Part shown: positions 30,184 through 40,028 of the stretch, piece after piece
Position numbering within the stretch: position 1 is the first letter of the stretch
Layout: every line of letters begins with the position of its first letter
Origin: Rivularia sp. MS3
GTDB lineage: Bacteria > Cyanobacteriota > Cyanobacteriia > Cyanobacteriales > Nostocaceae
Assembly (NCBI GenBank): GCA_019192545.1
Contig: JAHCMI010000002.1
Coordinates: 62,001-126,000, forward strand
DNA: 64,000 nt
Reading direction: 5' to 3'
The notes under the pieces: generated by a model
What the model saw: only the letters and a program-made list of their open reading frames with translations
Databases searched by the model: none
Told to the model about the DNA's origin: nothing
Translations under genes and position numbers: made by a program

Positions 30184-30624
30184 GTGAACGCATCTGAGAT
30201 GGCAACAAATCTGGAATTTGCTAGCAAAATTGCTGCGGTGGTTAATTTGTTCAAATTTGAGTTTCCCGATGCAAAGTCCGATCTTAAACCTTGGAGAAGT
30301 GACGAACAAACAATGGAATTAGTCGATCCAGACTCCATTGATATTGGTTTTCACTTTCCTGGTGTGAGTAAATCTTGGCAAAGTCGCAGTATCTTGACTC
30401 AAATACGTTTTTATGAAGATCCGATTAATGGTTTACGTCGTGCAATTGGTGTAGAGGTTGCTGGGTTCGATCATCGCGGAGAACAATGGCGACTTTCTAC
30501 AGTAGATAATTGGCGTATTGTCGGTAATCTTGAACCTTCTCAAGAAAAACAAGACAAGTTAAAAGACTTTTGTCGGCAAATTTTGCAAGTTTTTAACAGC
30601 AATGCGGAAATTAAAGATAATTAG
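30184..30624 (+). CDS. Conserved cyanobacterial protein, unknown function
   Basis: The 146-residue protein starts at GTG (30184); an ATG at 30199 (M6) is an alternative. It is soluble, slightly acidic, with a probable alpha/beta fold (SIDIGFHFPGVSKSWQSRS, ILTQIRFYED, LRRAIGVEVAGFDHRGEQWR). No motif or family could be named. It lies 192 bases after hisC. Confidence 0.7.
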   Translation: MNASEMATNLEFASKIAAVVNLFKFEFPDAKSDLKPWRSDEQTMELVDPDSIDIGFHFPGVSKSWQSRSILTQIRFYEDPINGLRRAIGVEVAGFDHRGEQWRLSTVDNWRIVGNLEPSQEKQDKLKDFCRQILQVFNSNAEIKDN

Positions 30625-30709
30625 GCAATTGGGAATTGGGCATGGGAAAATAAGTTACAAGTAAAATAAATTTCTCTACTCCCTCTTCCCCTTCTACCTC
30701 CCCCTCAAA

Positions 30710-31114
30710 TCAAGGGTTGCACTTTCCATCACTACAATAAGCTGACTTATAGGTACTGTCGCGCTTGCCAAAAATTGTGTAGCGGTTGTCGCGGATTTGT
30801 TCGTAGAATCTATCTCCAGCCCATTTTAATCCTGGTAGAGCGCGATAGGCATCAACAAAAATACTACCAACTGGCAATAAACGCCCAATTTCTTCTGCTG
30901 CCGCACTACCTTGCCAGCGTTTTTGTGGTTCATCTGCATCGATTAAAATCATCCCTAATTCACAATCAGTTGACGTGATATTCCACTTTTGCAGTGCCTC
31001 TTCGTCTTGCATGGGGATATAGTTAAATATTTTACCTTTATCTAAATTTTCTAGAATCTGTACTAAGGTGACGCAAAGATTACAGTTGCCGTCGTAAATA
31101 ACTTGGTAGTTCAT
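30710..31114 (-). CDS. DCC-family thiol-disulfide oxidoreductase-like protein
   Basis: The 134-residue protein begins with the diagnostic YDGNCNLC motif (D8, C11, C14) of the DCC (DUF393) family, a thioredoxin-like group. The VEDAY-type VDAYRALPG block at the middle is also characteristic. An additional Cys pair occurs at the C-terminus (SAYCSDGKC). It is convergent with the preceding protein and divergent from dps. The partner is unknown. Confidence 0.88.
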   Translation of the reverse strand: MNYQVIYDGNCNLCVTLVQILENLDKGKIFNYIPMQDEEALQKWNITSTDCELGMILIDADEPQKRWQGSAAAEEIGRLLPVGSIFVDAYRALPGLKWAGDRFYEQIRDNRYTIFGKRDSTYKSAYCSDGKCNP

Positions 31115-31280
31115 CGGATAAAATAAATCGTTGTAAATAAATATTAAGTGCTGTTCTAATTTTAGAATGCGTAGTCAAACAAAACATCTTGCCTGCTAAC
31201 TTCTATGAGCATTTATTCCCTCTATCGGTAGAAAGTATTGCTTGTTAAAGAACTCAGTCGATAGAGAGTTATCAAATTAG

Positions 31281-31889
31281 ATGTATAACCGTAAACTAAA
31301 AATATGCCTGTCCGAAGAGAGATACATAATAATGAGCGACACAAACGGAAAACTCGCATCACGTCTTTATCCATCTCATATTGATATTCCTACTAATGTA
31401 AGAAGCCAAGTTGTAACACTTCTAAATCAAACTTTGGCAGCAACAGCAGACCTCAAAAGCCAAGTCAAGCAAGCACATTGGAATGTCAAAGGAACTGATT
31501 TCTATCAGCTTCACGAAATGTTTGACGAAATTGCGGCCGAGGTAGAAGAGTATATTGATATGGTCGCCGAGCGTGTAACCGCTTTGGCTGGATATGCTTG
31601 TGGTACAGTTCGCATGGCTGCTGCTGATTCCATATTGCCCGAATATCCTACCGACATTTTGAGCGGAATGGAACACGTAACTGCTTTAGTCGAGCGTTTT
31701 GCAGCATATGCTAAGCACCTCAGAGAAGCTATTGACAAAACTGATGAATTAAACGACCAAGATACCAACGACCTTTACGTTGAAATTTCTCGCACCATTG
31801 ACAAGAGACTTTGGTTCTTAGAAGCTCATATTCAAGTTTCTGAAGTCAAAGCAGATGGTATGGTCAAAGAAAAAGTTAGCATTAACTAA
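31281..31889 (+). CDS. dps: Dps-family ferritin-like DNA-protecting protein
   Basis: The frame has 202 codons, but the preferred start is the ATG at 31332 (MSDTNGKLA), preceded by a purine-rich AGAGAG at 31316-31321; the product is then 185 residues. Counting from that start, the intersubunit ferroxidase ligands are H49 (KQAHWNVKG), H61, D76 and E80, in exact Dps spacing. Dps forms a 12-mer that oxidises and stores iron and protects DNA from peroxide. A strong terminator follows, so the gene is probably monocistronic. Confidence 0.96.
   Translation: MYNRKLKICLSEERYIIMSDTNGKLASRLYPSHIDIPTNVRSQVVTLLNQTLAATADLKSQVKQAHWNVKGTDFYQLHEMFDEIAAEVEEYIDMVAERVTALAGYACGTVRMAAADSILPEYPTDILSGMEHVTALVERFAAYAKHLREAIDKTDELNDQDTNDLYVEISRTIDKRLWFLEAHIQVSEVKADGMVKEKVSIN
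31316..31321 (+). promoter_or_regulatory. Ribosome binding site deciding the dps start
   Basis: AGAGAG sits 10 bases before the ATG at 31332, while the upstream in-frame ATG at 31281 has no comparable site and would add 17 unrelated residues. Confidence 0.6.
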
Positions 31890-31952
31890 TTTTCGTTAAT
31901 TGCTGATTTTTATTCATGCGTGCATTCTGAAATTATTTTGATAAATAGTAAG

Positions 31953-31979
31953 CCCGGTTTTTTGCTAAACCGGGTTTTT
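31953..31979 (+). terminator. Intrinsic terminator of dps
   Basis: CCCGGTTT/AAACCGGG (8-bp stem, 6-nt loop) is followed by TTTTT, about 64 bases after the dps stop. Confidence 0.93.
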
Positions 31980-32448
31980 CAATATATATATGAGCCGTGA
32001 GAAAGATAGGTGTCTCTATTCCCGGTTGATCTGAAAAATCGGATTTATCAAATCTCACAAACGATTTAAGAATGCTATATAGTAACTTTTTGGTAAGTAC
32101 CCCACTTTTAAGTACCTACTTTTCATTTTATAAGTACATAATCTAATATTAAATAGTAGCAGCTTAATAGATAAACTTAATTTTTTACTTAATTCTCTAA
32201 ATCCCTAAAAGCAACTAGGAGAAAAGCACAGAGTTAATAATTCATAATTGTAACTTTTACTAGTTTCCTGTTATAAGATTTTCTACAAAAAACCCTTCTA
32301 TGACGTATATAGTGCAGAGAAAGCAGTTAGAAAAGCATAAGTAAGCTTAAAGCGATATAGGATTAACTCCCCTAAAGACATATCAGCTTTATGTCTCTAC
32401 AATTTGTAATTCAAAATATAAAATTAAAAATTAAAGTAAGGTAAATCA
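31980..32448. other. Intergenic region upstream of the pirin gene
   Basis: AT-rich sequence with no open frame of interest. It must hold the pirin promoter. AGG about 8 bases before the pirin ATG serves as a weak ribosome binding site. Confidence 0.5.
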
Positions 32449-33165
32449 ATGGCTCAAGCTACTAAAACCCATCTTATTCACGACAGAAACGCTCGTGGTA
32501 GAACTCAAATGGGCTGGCTCGATAGTTTTCATAGCTTTTCTTTTGGTGGTTTTTACGATCCAAACCGTTTAGGATTTCGCTCTTTACGAGTAATAAATGA
32601 CGACAGCGTTATCGGAGGGGCTGGTTTTCCTACTCATGGGCATCGTGATATGGAAATCCTTACCTACGTTTTAGATGGAGCCTTAGAACATAAAGATAGC
32701 TTGGGAACTGGTTCGGTGATTCGTCCTGGTGAAGCACAAATTATGAGTGCTGGAACTGGTATTATGCACAGTGAGTTTAATCATTCTCAATCGCAGCCAG
32801 TCCATTTTCTGCAAATTTGGATTCTTCCAAATAAGAGAAATTTAGAACCTAGATACGAACAAAAAGCTTTCTCTATTGAAGAAAGAACCGGAAAATTACG
32901 CTTGATTGCCGCACATGATGCCAGAGATGGTGCTGTAAAAGTATATCAAGATGTGGATTTATATACTTCAATTTTGCAGCCTGGAGACAATATTAAATAT
33001 CACGCTCAACCCAATCGTCATACTTGGTTGCAAATTGTTAAAGGAGTTGTAAATCTAAACGGTGAAGAATTAAGAGCCGGTGATGGAGCGCAAATGAGCG
33101 GCGAAACACAATTAGACATAACTACGAATGTAGGAGGAGAAATCTTACTGTTTGATTTGGGTTAA
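32449..33165 (+). CDS. Pirin-family bicupin protein
   Basis: The 238-residue protein is a bicupin with the pirin metal ligands H63 and H65 (PTHGHRDMEI), H107 (GIMHSEF) and E109. MGWLDSFHSFSFGGFYDP near the start is the family signature. YhhW-like members have quercetin 2,3-dioxygenase activity in vitro; others affect transcription, so the biological role is unclear. It has its own intergenic region and terminator. Confidence 0.94.
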   Translation: MAQATKTHLIHDRNARGRTQMGWLDSFHSFSFGGFYDPNRLGFRSLRVINDDSVIGGAGFPTHGHRDMEILTYVLDGALEHKDSLGTGSVIRPGEAQIMSAGTGIMHSEFNHSQSQPVHFLQIWILPNKRNLEPRYEQKAFSIEERTGKLRLIAAHDARDGAVKVYQDVDLYTSILQPGDNIKYHAQPNRHTWLQIVKGVVNLNGEELRAGDGAQMSGETQLDITTNVGGEILLFDLG

Positions 33166-33225
33166 TTTTAATTTACGCTAAGGTCAAAATAGCGGTAATA
33201 TTAATGATTCAATTCAATTTTTACG

Positions 33226-33254
33226 GTGCGTTAACTCAGGTTAACGCACTTTTT
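33226..33254 (+). terminator. Intrinsic terminator of the pirin gene
   Basis: A perfect 10-bp stem GTGCGTTAAC/GTTAACGCAC with loop TCAG is followed by TTTTT, about 60 bases after the stop. Confidence 0.92.
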
Positions 33255-33881
33255 GTCTCTAATAATAATACCTAATATAAAAACTCAAAATAGGTTGACA
33301 TTGAAAAGCTGATTGCCACCTTTAGAATTAAAACTTTTTTGCTCTTATAATTTTTCGTGGATTCCTGTCACAGCATCCTATAAGAAAAACATACCGATTG
33401 CGTAAATCTTGTGAAGACTAAAATATCACAAACTTTGGAATAGTACAACTATCTCAAGAGAGTAAGTTGTATAATTTTTCACTATAGAAATACTCTTCAA
33501 AATTTAGACACAATAAGAATATTTTCTGTAACAATAAAAAAAGACATACATTAAAGTGTATTGTAAATTATAAGTACTATTCACCTTTGGGTAGAGTAAG
33601 CATTAAAGATTCAGGGTGTATATTGGACTAAGCTATATCAAAATATGCATAAGTATTGAGCCTAAATGTTAGTTAGGTAATTTATGCTATTAGCCTTGTG
33701 ACATTACGCATTAACATAATTTGTTTTTATTCTGAGTAAATTTCTTCCTTGGGGAAGTTTAAATCTGTAAAGTAGTAAATATTCTTTTCGTTTCAAAAAT
33801 TAAGTCAAGAATGTAACTATAAAGAATATATTTAAAGCTTTATTTACGGATTGTTTTCTTTGTATAATTCCGTAGCTAATC
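33255..33881. other. Intergenic region upstream of the RND adaptor gene
   Basis: These 627 AT-rich bases hold no credible gene. They contain the promoter of the efflux genes. No repressor site of a known type was identified. Confidence 0.5.
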
Positions 33882-35207
33882 ATGACATCTCTACCACCAG
33901 AAACTGCAATTGCAGAAGACGAAAATCAATTAGAAAAACCTCCCGAACCACCTCGTAAAAAACGATGGTGGTTTTGGTTATTGCTTGCCCTGCTTCTGTT
34001 AGGAGGTGGTGGTTTTGTGGCATATCGTATGATGTCTGGAGCAGAGCAAAAACCAGCCGGACAAAATCCTCAAGCTAGAAAAGTACCGGTAAAATTAGCC
34101 GCAGTACAATCTGGGATAATTGAAGATAGAGATGAATACATTGCCAGATTAGAATCGCGACGCTCGGTTACTCTCCAGCCTCAAACACAAGGAAGAATCA
34201 CTAAGATTTTCGTGAATTCCGGCGATAGCGTACAACCTGGCAATCCGATAATCCAGATTGATTCGAGGCAACAGCAGGCAGCAGTTAACAGCCAAGATGC
34301 AGCAGCACAAGCCGCCCGCTCTGAATTACAAAACGCGATCGCGACTTTGAAATCTTTGCAGGCTCAGAGATTATCCAATGTTGCCGATGTAAATTTGAAT
34401 CAGCAGGAATACGAAAGATATACGAGTTTGGCGGCTCAAGGAGCGGTATCGCAACAAACTAGGCAGCAGTATGTTAACAGGCTTGCGACAGCAAAAGCTA
34501 AGTTAAATGCAATTGATGCTCAAATACAAGCACAACAAGCTTCAATAGATCGAGCCGAGAAAGCATTAAAACAAGCTCAAGCAAATACCAGACAGCAACA
34601 AGTCCAGCTTCAATACTATACAGTTTCCGCTCCGATTGCTGGAAAAGTTGGCGACTTGCTAGTCAAACTTGGCGATGTGGTTAATACATCTTCGCAGCTA
34701 ACTACTATTACTCAAAATAATCCTTTACAAGTTGAAATATCAGTACCCCAAGAGCGTGCGGCAGAATTACGTAAAGGAATGCCTGTAGAGTTAGTTGATA
34801 ATCAAGGGAAAATTTTGGGCAGGAGCCAGGTGTTTTTCATCTCTCCTAATGTAAATCAAAATACTCAGTCAATACTGATTAAAGCATTGTTTGATAACCA
34901 AAATAATCAATTAAGAGCAGATGAATACGTTCGTGCAAGAGTAATTTGGCAGCGCCGCCCTGGTGTATTAATTCCAGCAACCGCAGTGGTACGTTTAGCT
35001 GGAGAAACGTTTGTATATGTTGCCAAAAAGCCGGATTCGTCATTAGAAAACCCAGATTTTATCGCTAAACAGAAGCGCGTTAAATTAGGTAATATTCGAG
35101 GTAATAATTATCAAGTTTTAGAAGGCTTAATGCAGGGAGAAAGAATTATTGTCTCGGGCATTTTGAACTTAAGAGATGGAGCGCCGATAATACCAGATTC
35201 TAAATAA
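33882..35207 (+). CDS. RND efflux periplasmic adaptor (membrane fusion protein)
   Basis: The 441-residue protein has one N-terminal membrane helix (~28-49, after KKRWW), then a lipoyl half-motif (VTLQPQTQGRITKIFVNSGDSVQPGNPI), and a long alpha-hairpin rich in Ala and Gln (~120-240). The second lipoyl half (YYTVSAPIAGKVGDLLVKLGDVV) and a beta-barrel domain follow. The family links an inner-membrane RND pump to an outer-membrane channel. The pump gene follows after 236 bases of STRR-rich sequence. No outer-membrane channel gene is adjacent. Confidence 0.94.
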   Translation: MTSLPPETAIAEDENQLEKPPEPPRKKRWWFWLLLALLLLGGGGFVAYRMMSGAEQKPAGQNPQARKVPVKLAAVQSGIIEDRDEYIARLESRRSVTLQPQTQGRITKIFVNSGDSVQPGNPIIQIDSRQQQAAVNSQDAAAQAARSELQNAIATLKSLQAQRLSNVADVNLNQQEYERYTSLAAQGAVSQQTRQQYVNRLATAKAKLNAIDAQIQAQQASIDRAEKALKQAQANTRQQQVQLQYYTVSAPIAGKVGDLLVKLGDVVNTSSQLTTITQNNPLQVEISVPQERAAELRKGMPVELVDNQGKILGRSQVFFISPNVNQNTQSILIKALFDNQNNQLRADEYVRARVIWQRRPGVLIPATAVVRLAGETFVYVAKKPDSSLENPDFIAKQKRVKLGNIRGNNYQVLEGLMQGERIIVSGILNLRDGAPIIPDSK

Positions 35208-35210
35208 AAG

Positions 35211-35245
35211 TTAGTTGTTAGTTGTTGTTTGCTAGTAGTTGGTAA
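35211..35245 (+). repeat. STRR array after the adaptor gene
   Basis: Copies of TTAGTTG and degenerate forms follow the adaptor stop codon; inverse copies (CAACTAA, CAACCAA) lie at 35326-35348 and 35392-35437. Confidence 0.8.
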
Positions 35246-35391
35246 ATAATTATGAATTTAGAATTGTCATCTTTGCAGTTACAAAAATCTAATTTATTAC
35301 TTCTAAATCCTAATTATTAATCCCTCACACTTAACAACCAACAACTTTCATTCCTTCACCGTAAGTTTTTCTCTAGAGTCAAGTATGGCTC

Positions 35392-35437
35392 ATCAACTAA
35401 TAACTATCAACTATCAACCAACAACTTTCAACTAACA
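35392..35437 (+). repeat. STRR array before the RND pump gene
   Basis: Heptamer-like units of CAACTAA, TAACTAT, CAACTAT and CAACCAA end six bases before the pump ATG at 35444. They are the inverse of the array at 35211-35245, so the intergenic RNA could form a large hairpin. Confidence 0.8.
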
Positions 35438-35443
35438 GTTTTT

Positions 35444-38400
35444 ATGTTTGCTGACTTTTTTATTAAGCGACCTGTTTTTACTAGCGTTTGCGCGATTATT
35501 ATTCTGTTGGTAGGAGCAATCAGTATTCCGACACTACCTACGGCAAGGTATCCCCAGATTAGTCCAACTCAAATTAATGTTACTGCTAACTATGTTGGTG
35601 CTAACGCCGAAGTTGTGGAAAAAACTGTGACTACAGTTTTAGAACAGCAGTTAAATGGTGTAGAAGGCTTGAAGTATATGTCTTCGAGCAGTAGTAACAG
35701 CGGTACCAGCCAGATTAGAGTTACTTTTGATGCTTCGCGAAATAAAGATATTGCTGCGGTTGACGTACAAAATCGGGTTTCTTTAGCCGAACCTCAGTTA
35801 CCGGAAGCCGTACAGAGAACGGGGGTTGTTGTTAGTAAAGAGTCGAGCAATATTCTCTTGGCAATGGGGCTTTATAGTCAAAATCAAGAATTTAATAATG
35901 TATTTTTAAGTAATTACGCTGACCTTTATATAAAAGATAATTTACAGAAAATCGATGGTGTCAGTCGAGCGCAAATTTTCGGAGAACGTCGTTATGCAAT
36001 GCGTTTGTGGCTCGATCCGAATCGTCTGGCAAGTCGCAATTTAACTGCTCAAGATGTAATCAACGCTTTGAGAGAACAAAACGTGCAGGTGGGAGCCGGA
36101 CAACTCGGACAGCAACCGACACCAGCAAATCAGATGTATCAAATTGATTTGCGCGCTTTGAGTAGGCTGCAAAAGGTTGAGGAATTTGAGGATATTATCA
36201 TCAGCGCTGGAGAAAATGGCGTATTAATCAAGTTGAAGGATGTGGGAAGGGCGGAGTTAGGAGCAGAAAATTACAATTCTTTTTTAAGATTTAAAGGAAA
36301 TGAAGGGGTAGGTATTGGTATATTTCCAACTCCTGGAAGTAATGCTTTGGAAGTTGCCGCTGCTGTAAAAGCAGAAATGGCTAATTTAGCACAGGATTTT
36401 CCTCCCGGAATGCAGTATCAAGTTGCGTTTGACACTACTGCTTTTGTGGAAGAATCGCTTTCGGAAGTTATCAAAACGCTTTTATTAGCTATTGGTTTAG
36501 TTGTTTTAGTAATCTTTATTTTTTTGCAGGATTGGCGGACAACGGTAGTTCCAGTTGTGACCATTCCTTTAGCATTAATTGGTACTTTTGGTTTTGTTAA
36601 GCTGTTTGGGTTTTCGATTAACACTTTAACTTTATTTGGTTTAACCTTAGCAACGGGGATGGTTGTTGATGATGCGATTGTTGTTGTAGAAGATATTTCT
36701 CGCTTGATTAATCAAAAGGAAATGTCGCCGAAAAAAGCTGCTTCTACTGCAATGCGCGAATTGACTGGAGCGGTAATTGCAACTTCTTTGGTGTTGATGG
36801 CGGTGTTTGTCCCCGTAGCATTCTTTCCCGGCTCTACTGGTAAAATTTACCGACAATTTGCGCTAACAATTGCTTTTGCTGTAGTAATTTCTACGTTTTT
36901 AGCCTTAACTTTAACTCCGGCTTTATCGGGATTATTGTTTAGAAGAAAAACTAGTAGTAGTGGTTTTCTCAATAAAATTTTTGATGCGGTTAACTGGTTT
37001 CTGGATTCGCTGCGGGATGGCTATGAATGGATATTAAAGCGTTTGACGCGCTTAAAATTTTTAGTATTAGTTGTATTTGCCGCATTACTGGTAACAACAG
37101 GTTGGCTTTACACTATAGTTCCTCAAGCTTTTTTACCAGAAGAAGACCAAGGTTATTTTATTACGATTATTCAAGGACCGGAAGGAGTTTCGCTTAACTA
37201 CACCAGTCAGGTGATGCAAAAGGTAGAACAGCAAATCTTAGAATTACCGGAAGTAGTAGGTACATTTGCGATTGGGGGTTTTGGTTTTAGCGGTAGCACT
37301 GCTAATAGCGGCGTAATTTTTACCACTTTGAAACCTTGGGGAGAAAGAACTGGAGAAGGGCAGTCGTCTGTAGAAATTATTGGTAGATTAATGCAAAAGT
37401 TTGGTAGCATTACCGATGCCAGAGTTTTAGCAGTTAATCCCCCATCTATTCAAGGCTTAGGCAGTTTTAGCGGCTTCCAATTCCAGTTGCAGGATAGAAG
37501 AGGAAACAGCAGCTTAGATGTAATGCTGCAAGAAATGGGAGAATTAATTGGAGCAGCAAGTCAAAGAGAAGAAATAGCAGGAGCTTTCAGTACTTTTTCG
37601 GCGAATATGCCGCAATTGTTAATTGAAGTGAATCGCAATAGAGCTAAAGCTTTGCAGGTAGATATCGACGATATTTTTAGTACTTTACAGACTTATATCG
37701 GTTCGAGATACGTCAACGATTTTAATTTGGAACAGCGGACTTATCGAGTTTACGTACAAGCAGATGCTCAATATCGTTCCAATCCTGAAGATATTAGTAA
37801 ATTGTACGTCCGCTCGCAAAACAATCAAATGATTCCCATGAGTAACTTAGTAAAAGTTACTTCAACTACCGGAGCGCAAACAATTAATCATTACAACCTG
37901 TATCGTTCGATTGAAATTAACGGACAAACTGCACCCGGTTACAGTTCAGGAGAAGCTTTAGAGGCAATGGAAGAAGTTGCACAACAAGTTTTACCGAGAA
38001 GTTTTGGTTATGAATGGGCTGGAATTTCTGCCGAAGAAAAGGAATCGGGAGGACAAGCTCCGTTAATTTTTGGTTTGGGACTTGTTTTTGTATTCTTAGT
38101 GTTAGCGGCGCAATACGAAAACTATATTGACCCTTTAATTATTATGCTTTCAGTTCCCTTAGCTATTTTGGGAGCGCTATCAGCACAGTATTTACGGGGT
38201 TTAGAAAATGACGTATTTTGTCAGGTTGGTTTGGTAATGTTGATTGGTTTGGCTTCTAAAAATGCCATCTTAATTGTAGAATTTGCCAATCAATTAAGGG
38301 AAGAAGGGCTTTCAATAAACGAAGCAGCAGTTAAAGCAGCGCAAGAACGATTGCGACCAATTTTAATGACAGCATTATCAACTTTGTTAGGTATTTTTCC

Positions 38401-38617
38401 TTTGTTGATAGCAACCGGTGCCGGTGCAGGTAGTCGTCAGTCTTTAGGTACTGCTGTATTTGGAGGAATGTTTGTAGCGACGTTTTTAAGTTTGTTTGTC
38501 GTACCTGTTTTATATATGGTAATTGTTTCTTTACGAGAGCAATTATTACCTTCTAAGAGAGAAGAAAAAGTGGAATCGATGGAAGATAGTGGTCAAATTT
38601 CAGTAACTAGGGAATAG
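35444..38617 (+). CDS. RND multidrug-type efflux pump (AcrB-like, HAE1)
   Basis: The 1057-residue inner-membrane pump begins MFADFFIKRPVFTSV, has a first helix, a large periplasmic part, then helices from about 340. TLATGMVVDDAIVVVED carries the proton-relay aspartates D409 and D410 (equivalent of AcrB D407/D408). The second half repeats the layout (QVGLVMLIGLASKNAILIVE, then GTAVFGGMFVATFLSLFVVPVLY). The HAE1 subgroup exports drugs or lipophilic molecules; the substrate here is unknown. It is preceded by STRR sequence with no Shine-Dalgarno sequence at the ATG. Confidence 0.96.
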   Translation: MFADFFIKRPVFTSVCAIIILLVGAISIPTLPTARYPQISPTQINVTANYVGANAEVVEKTVTTVLEQQLNGVEGLKYMSSSSSNSGTSQIRVTFDASRNKDIAAVDVQNRVSLAEPQLPEAVQRTGVVVSKESSNILLAMGLYSQNQEFNNVFLSNYADLYIKDNLQKIDGVSRAQIFGERRYAMRLWLDPNRLASRNLTAQDVINALREQNVQVGAGQLGQQPTPANQMYQIDLRALSRLQKVEEFEDIIISAGENGVLIKLKDVGRAELGAENYNSFLRFKGNEGVGIGIFPTPGSNALEVAAAVKAEMANLAQDFPPGMQYQVAFDTTAFVEESLSEVIKTLLLAIGLVVLVIFIFLQDWRTTVVPVVTIPLALIGTFGFVKLFGFSINTLTLFGLTLATGMVVDDAIVVVEDISRLINQKEMSPKKAASTAMRELTGAVIATSLVLMAVFVPVAFFPGSTGKIYRQFALTIAFAVVISTFLALTLTPALSGLLFRRKTSSSGFLNKIFDAVNWFLDSLRDGYEWILKRLTRLKFLVLVVFAALLVTTGWLYTIVPQAFLPEEDQGYFITIIQGPEGVSLNYTSQVMQKVEQQILELPEVVGTFAIGGFGFSGSTANSGVIFTTLKPWGERTGEGQSSVEIIGRLMQKFGSITDARVLAVNPPSIQGLGSFSGFQFQLQDRRGNSSLDVMLQEMGELIGAASQREEIAGAFSTFSANMPQLLIEVNRNRAKALQVDIDDIFSTLQTYIGSRYVNDFNLEQRTYRVYVQADAQYRSNPEDISKLYVRSQNNQMIPMSNLVKVTSTTGAQTINHYNLYRSIEINGQTAPGYSSGEALEAMEEVAQQVLPRSFGYEWAGISAEEKESGGQAPLIFGLGLVFVFLVLAAQYENYIDPLIIMLSVPLAILGALSAQYLRGLENDVFCQVGLVMLIGLASKNAILIVEFANQLREEGLSINEAAVKAAQERLRPILMTALSTLLGIFPLLIATGAGAGSRQSLGTAVFGGMFVATFLSLFVVPVLYMVIVSLREQLLPSKREEKVESMEDSGQISVTRE

Positions 38618-39003
38618 GGCATTAACTATAGGTAAAAATAGTATATTTTAGAAAACTATAGCGCTACTTATCAGCTTCAAGGTTTAATAATTATAGGTCA
38701 TGGCTTTTGTTAATATCCTAACCGGCGTTGCTTAATGGCATACCATCTCAACCATCTTCTGTAACAGTAATTAAAAAAGCATAAGACTTTTGTACGAGAA
38801 GCAGCATCCGCTCGATACCTCAATCAAACTGTTCTTTTTACAACTTAAAGTTGTTTGGATAAACGGTAATCGCTACACTATTAGGGTAGCAAGGAGATCA
38901 ATACAGATAATCAATAAATCAATGCATCTCTTATCTTCTATTTATCTAGGTTTTTGCTTGCAACAGATTAAAGAAGATTTGATAAGATTGACAGCAATTT
39001 TAT
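38618..39003. other. Intergenic region before the decayed NicO gene
   Basis: No gene is convincing. A 150-codon frame that begins at 38790 reads through the NicO pseudogene in another frame and has no family resemblance, so it is left out. No metal riboswitch was recognised. Confidence 0.5.
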
Positions 39004-39814
39004 ATGAAATTTTGTTACGAGTGTGTAAGTTCTACAAACAAGTATTTACCGCTTTCTGTTTTACTGTCAATAATGGTTTTGTGGAACATAAAACCTGCTT
39101 TTGCCTATTCCGGATATGGAAGTGCATTAGTTTAGGGGATTGTTCGCGAAAACTTGACACCAAATTTAGTAATCGCAGGATTGGGAATTGTATTTTTGTT
39201 TGCAGCGGCGCACGAAGACAGCATCTGGGCACGGAAAAATAATAGTAACAGCCTACTTAATGGGTTCTCAAGGTACGCCGAAGCAGGCAATATTATTGGA
39301 TTTAGTTACAACTACTGCTCATACCGCTAGTATCTTTGCATTAGGGCTTTTAGCGCTATCATCGCTACTCGATATATAGTCCCCGAACAACTCGATCCCG
39401 TTCTCAGTTTTTTCAGCGGTTTTACTATTTGTGTTCTAGGTTTTTGGCTATTAGCAAGCCGAATTGAGAATCAGTCCAAGCATAATCATCACCGCTCTTT
39501 AGAGAAATCTATTACTCTACGCTCTCTAATCGCTATTGGTATTGCCGGAGGAATCACACCATGTCCCATCAGCGCTTGTTTTACTGCTTAGTGCCGTCGC
39601 TTTGCATCAAGCAGTCTACGGAATGCTATCGATAAGTGCTTTTAGTTTGGGATTGGCTTCGGTAGTGGTAAGTTTAGGACTTTTAGCAATCTACGCCTAT
39701 CAATGGCTAGAACGTTTTTCTTTTATTGGCGAACTATAAAACAAACTTAGTTTTATCAGCGTAATACTAATTATTGCAACTGGTATTTTACTAAGTGCAT
39801 CTGCTGTAAATTGA
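39004..39814 (+). pseudogene. Decayed NicO-family nickel/cobalt transporter
   Basis: Pieces of one NicO/RcnA-type exporter lie in order but in different frames. The N-terminus starts at 39004 (signal-like, PAFAYSGYGSALV) and stops at TAG 39133-39135, after which GIVRENLTPNLVIAGLGIVF continues in frame. A shift leads to SGHGKIIVTAYLMGSQGTPK, then TAHTASIFALGLLAL. Another shift leads to RYIVPEQLDPVLSFFSG, and a third to PSALVLLLSAVALHQAVYG, ending SFISVILIIATGILLS and TGA at 39812-39814. At least one nonsense and three frame changes are present, and part of the conserved HxxxPGHGK loop is also altered, so the gene is dead. Coding similarity is still high, suggesting recent loss. Confidence 0.88.
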
Positions 39815-39824
39815 GGTTAAATTC

Positions 39825-40028
39825 ATGAAAAGAACTTTCTTTATTGTTTTACTAGCTATTTTCTTCACTTTCGATATTTTTTTCGCTATTTCAACAGCTG
39901 TAGCGGAGAATATTAAAAGTTCTTCTGATATAGAAATGGTACGTCCAAGCGAAAAATCAGATGTGGTTTTTACAGATATAAATCGTCAGCATAACCAAAG
40001 CGGCTCGGAATTATTAATGCATAATTAA
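39825..40028 (+). CDS. Small exported protein of unknown function
   Basis: The 67-residue product starts with a signal-like helix (FFIVLLAIFFTFDIFFAI) and then a polar stretch of about 40 residues (SEKSDVVFTDINRQHNQ). It follows the NicO pseudogene by 10 bases, so it was probably co-transcribed. It may be the truncated start of a larger periplasmic protein. No family was recognised. Confidence 0.45.
   Translation: MKRTFFIVLLAIFFTFDIFFAISTAVAENIKSSSDIEMVRPSEKSDVVFTDINRQHNQSGSELLMHN

Noticed and set aside
31281-31331. Upstream start adding 17 residues to Dps
   Set aside because: The extra residues are not Dps-like, and the ATG at 31332 has a better ribosome binding site.
38790-39242. 150-codon plus-strand frame near the NicO remnant
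   Set aside because: It has no family resemblance, is Cys- and Lys-rich in an AT-rich way, and overlaps the real remnant in another frame.
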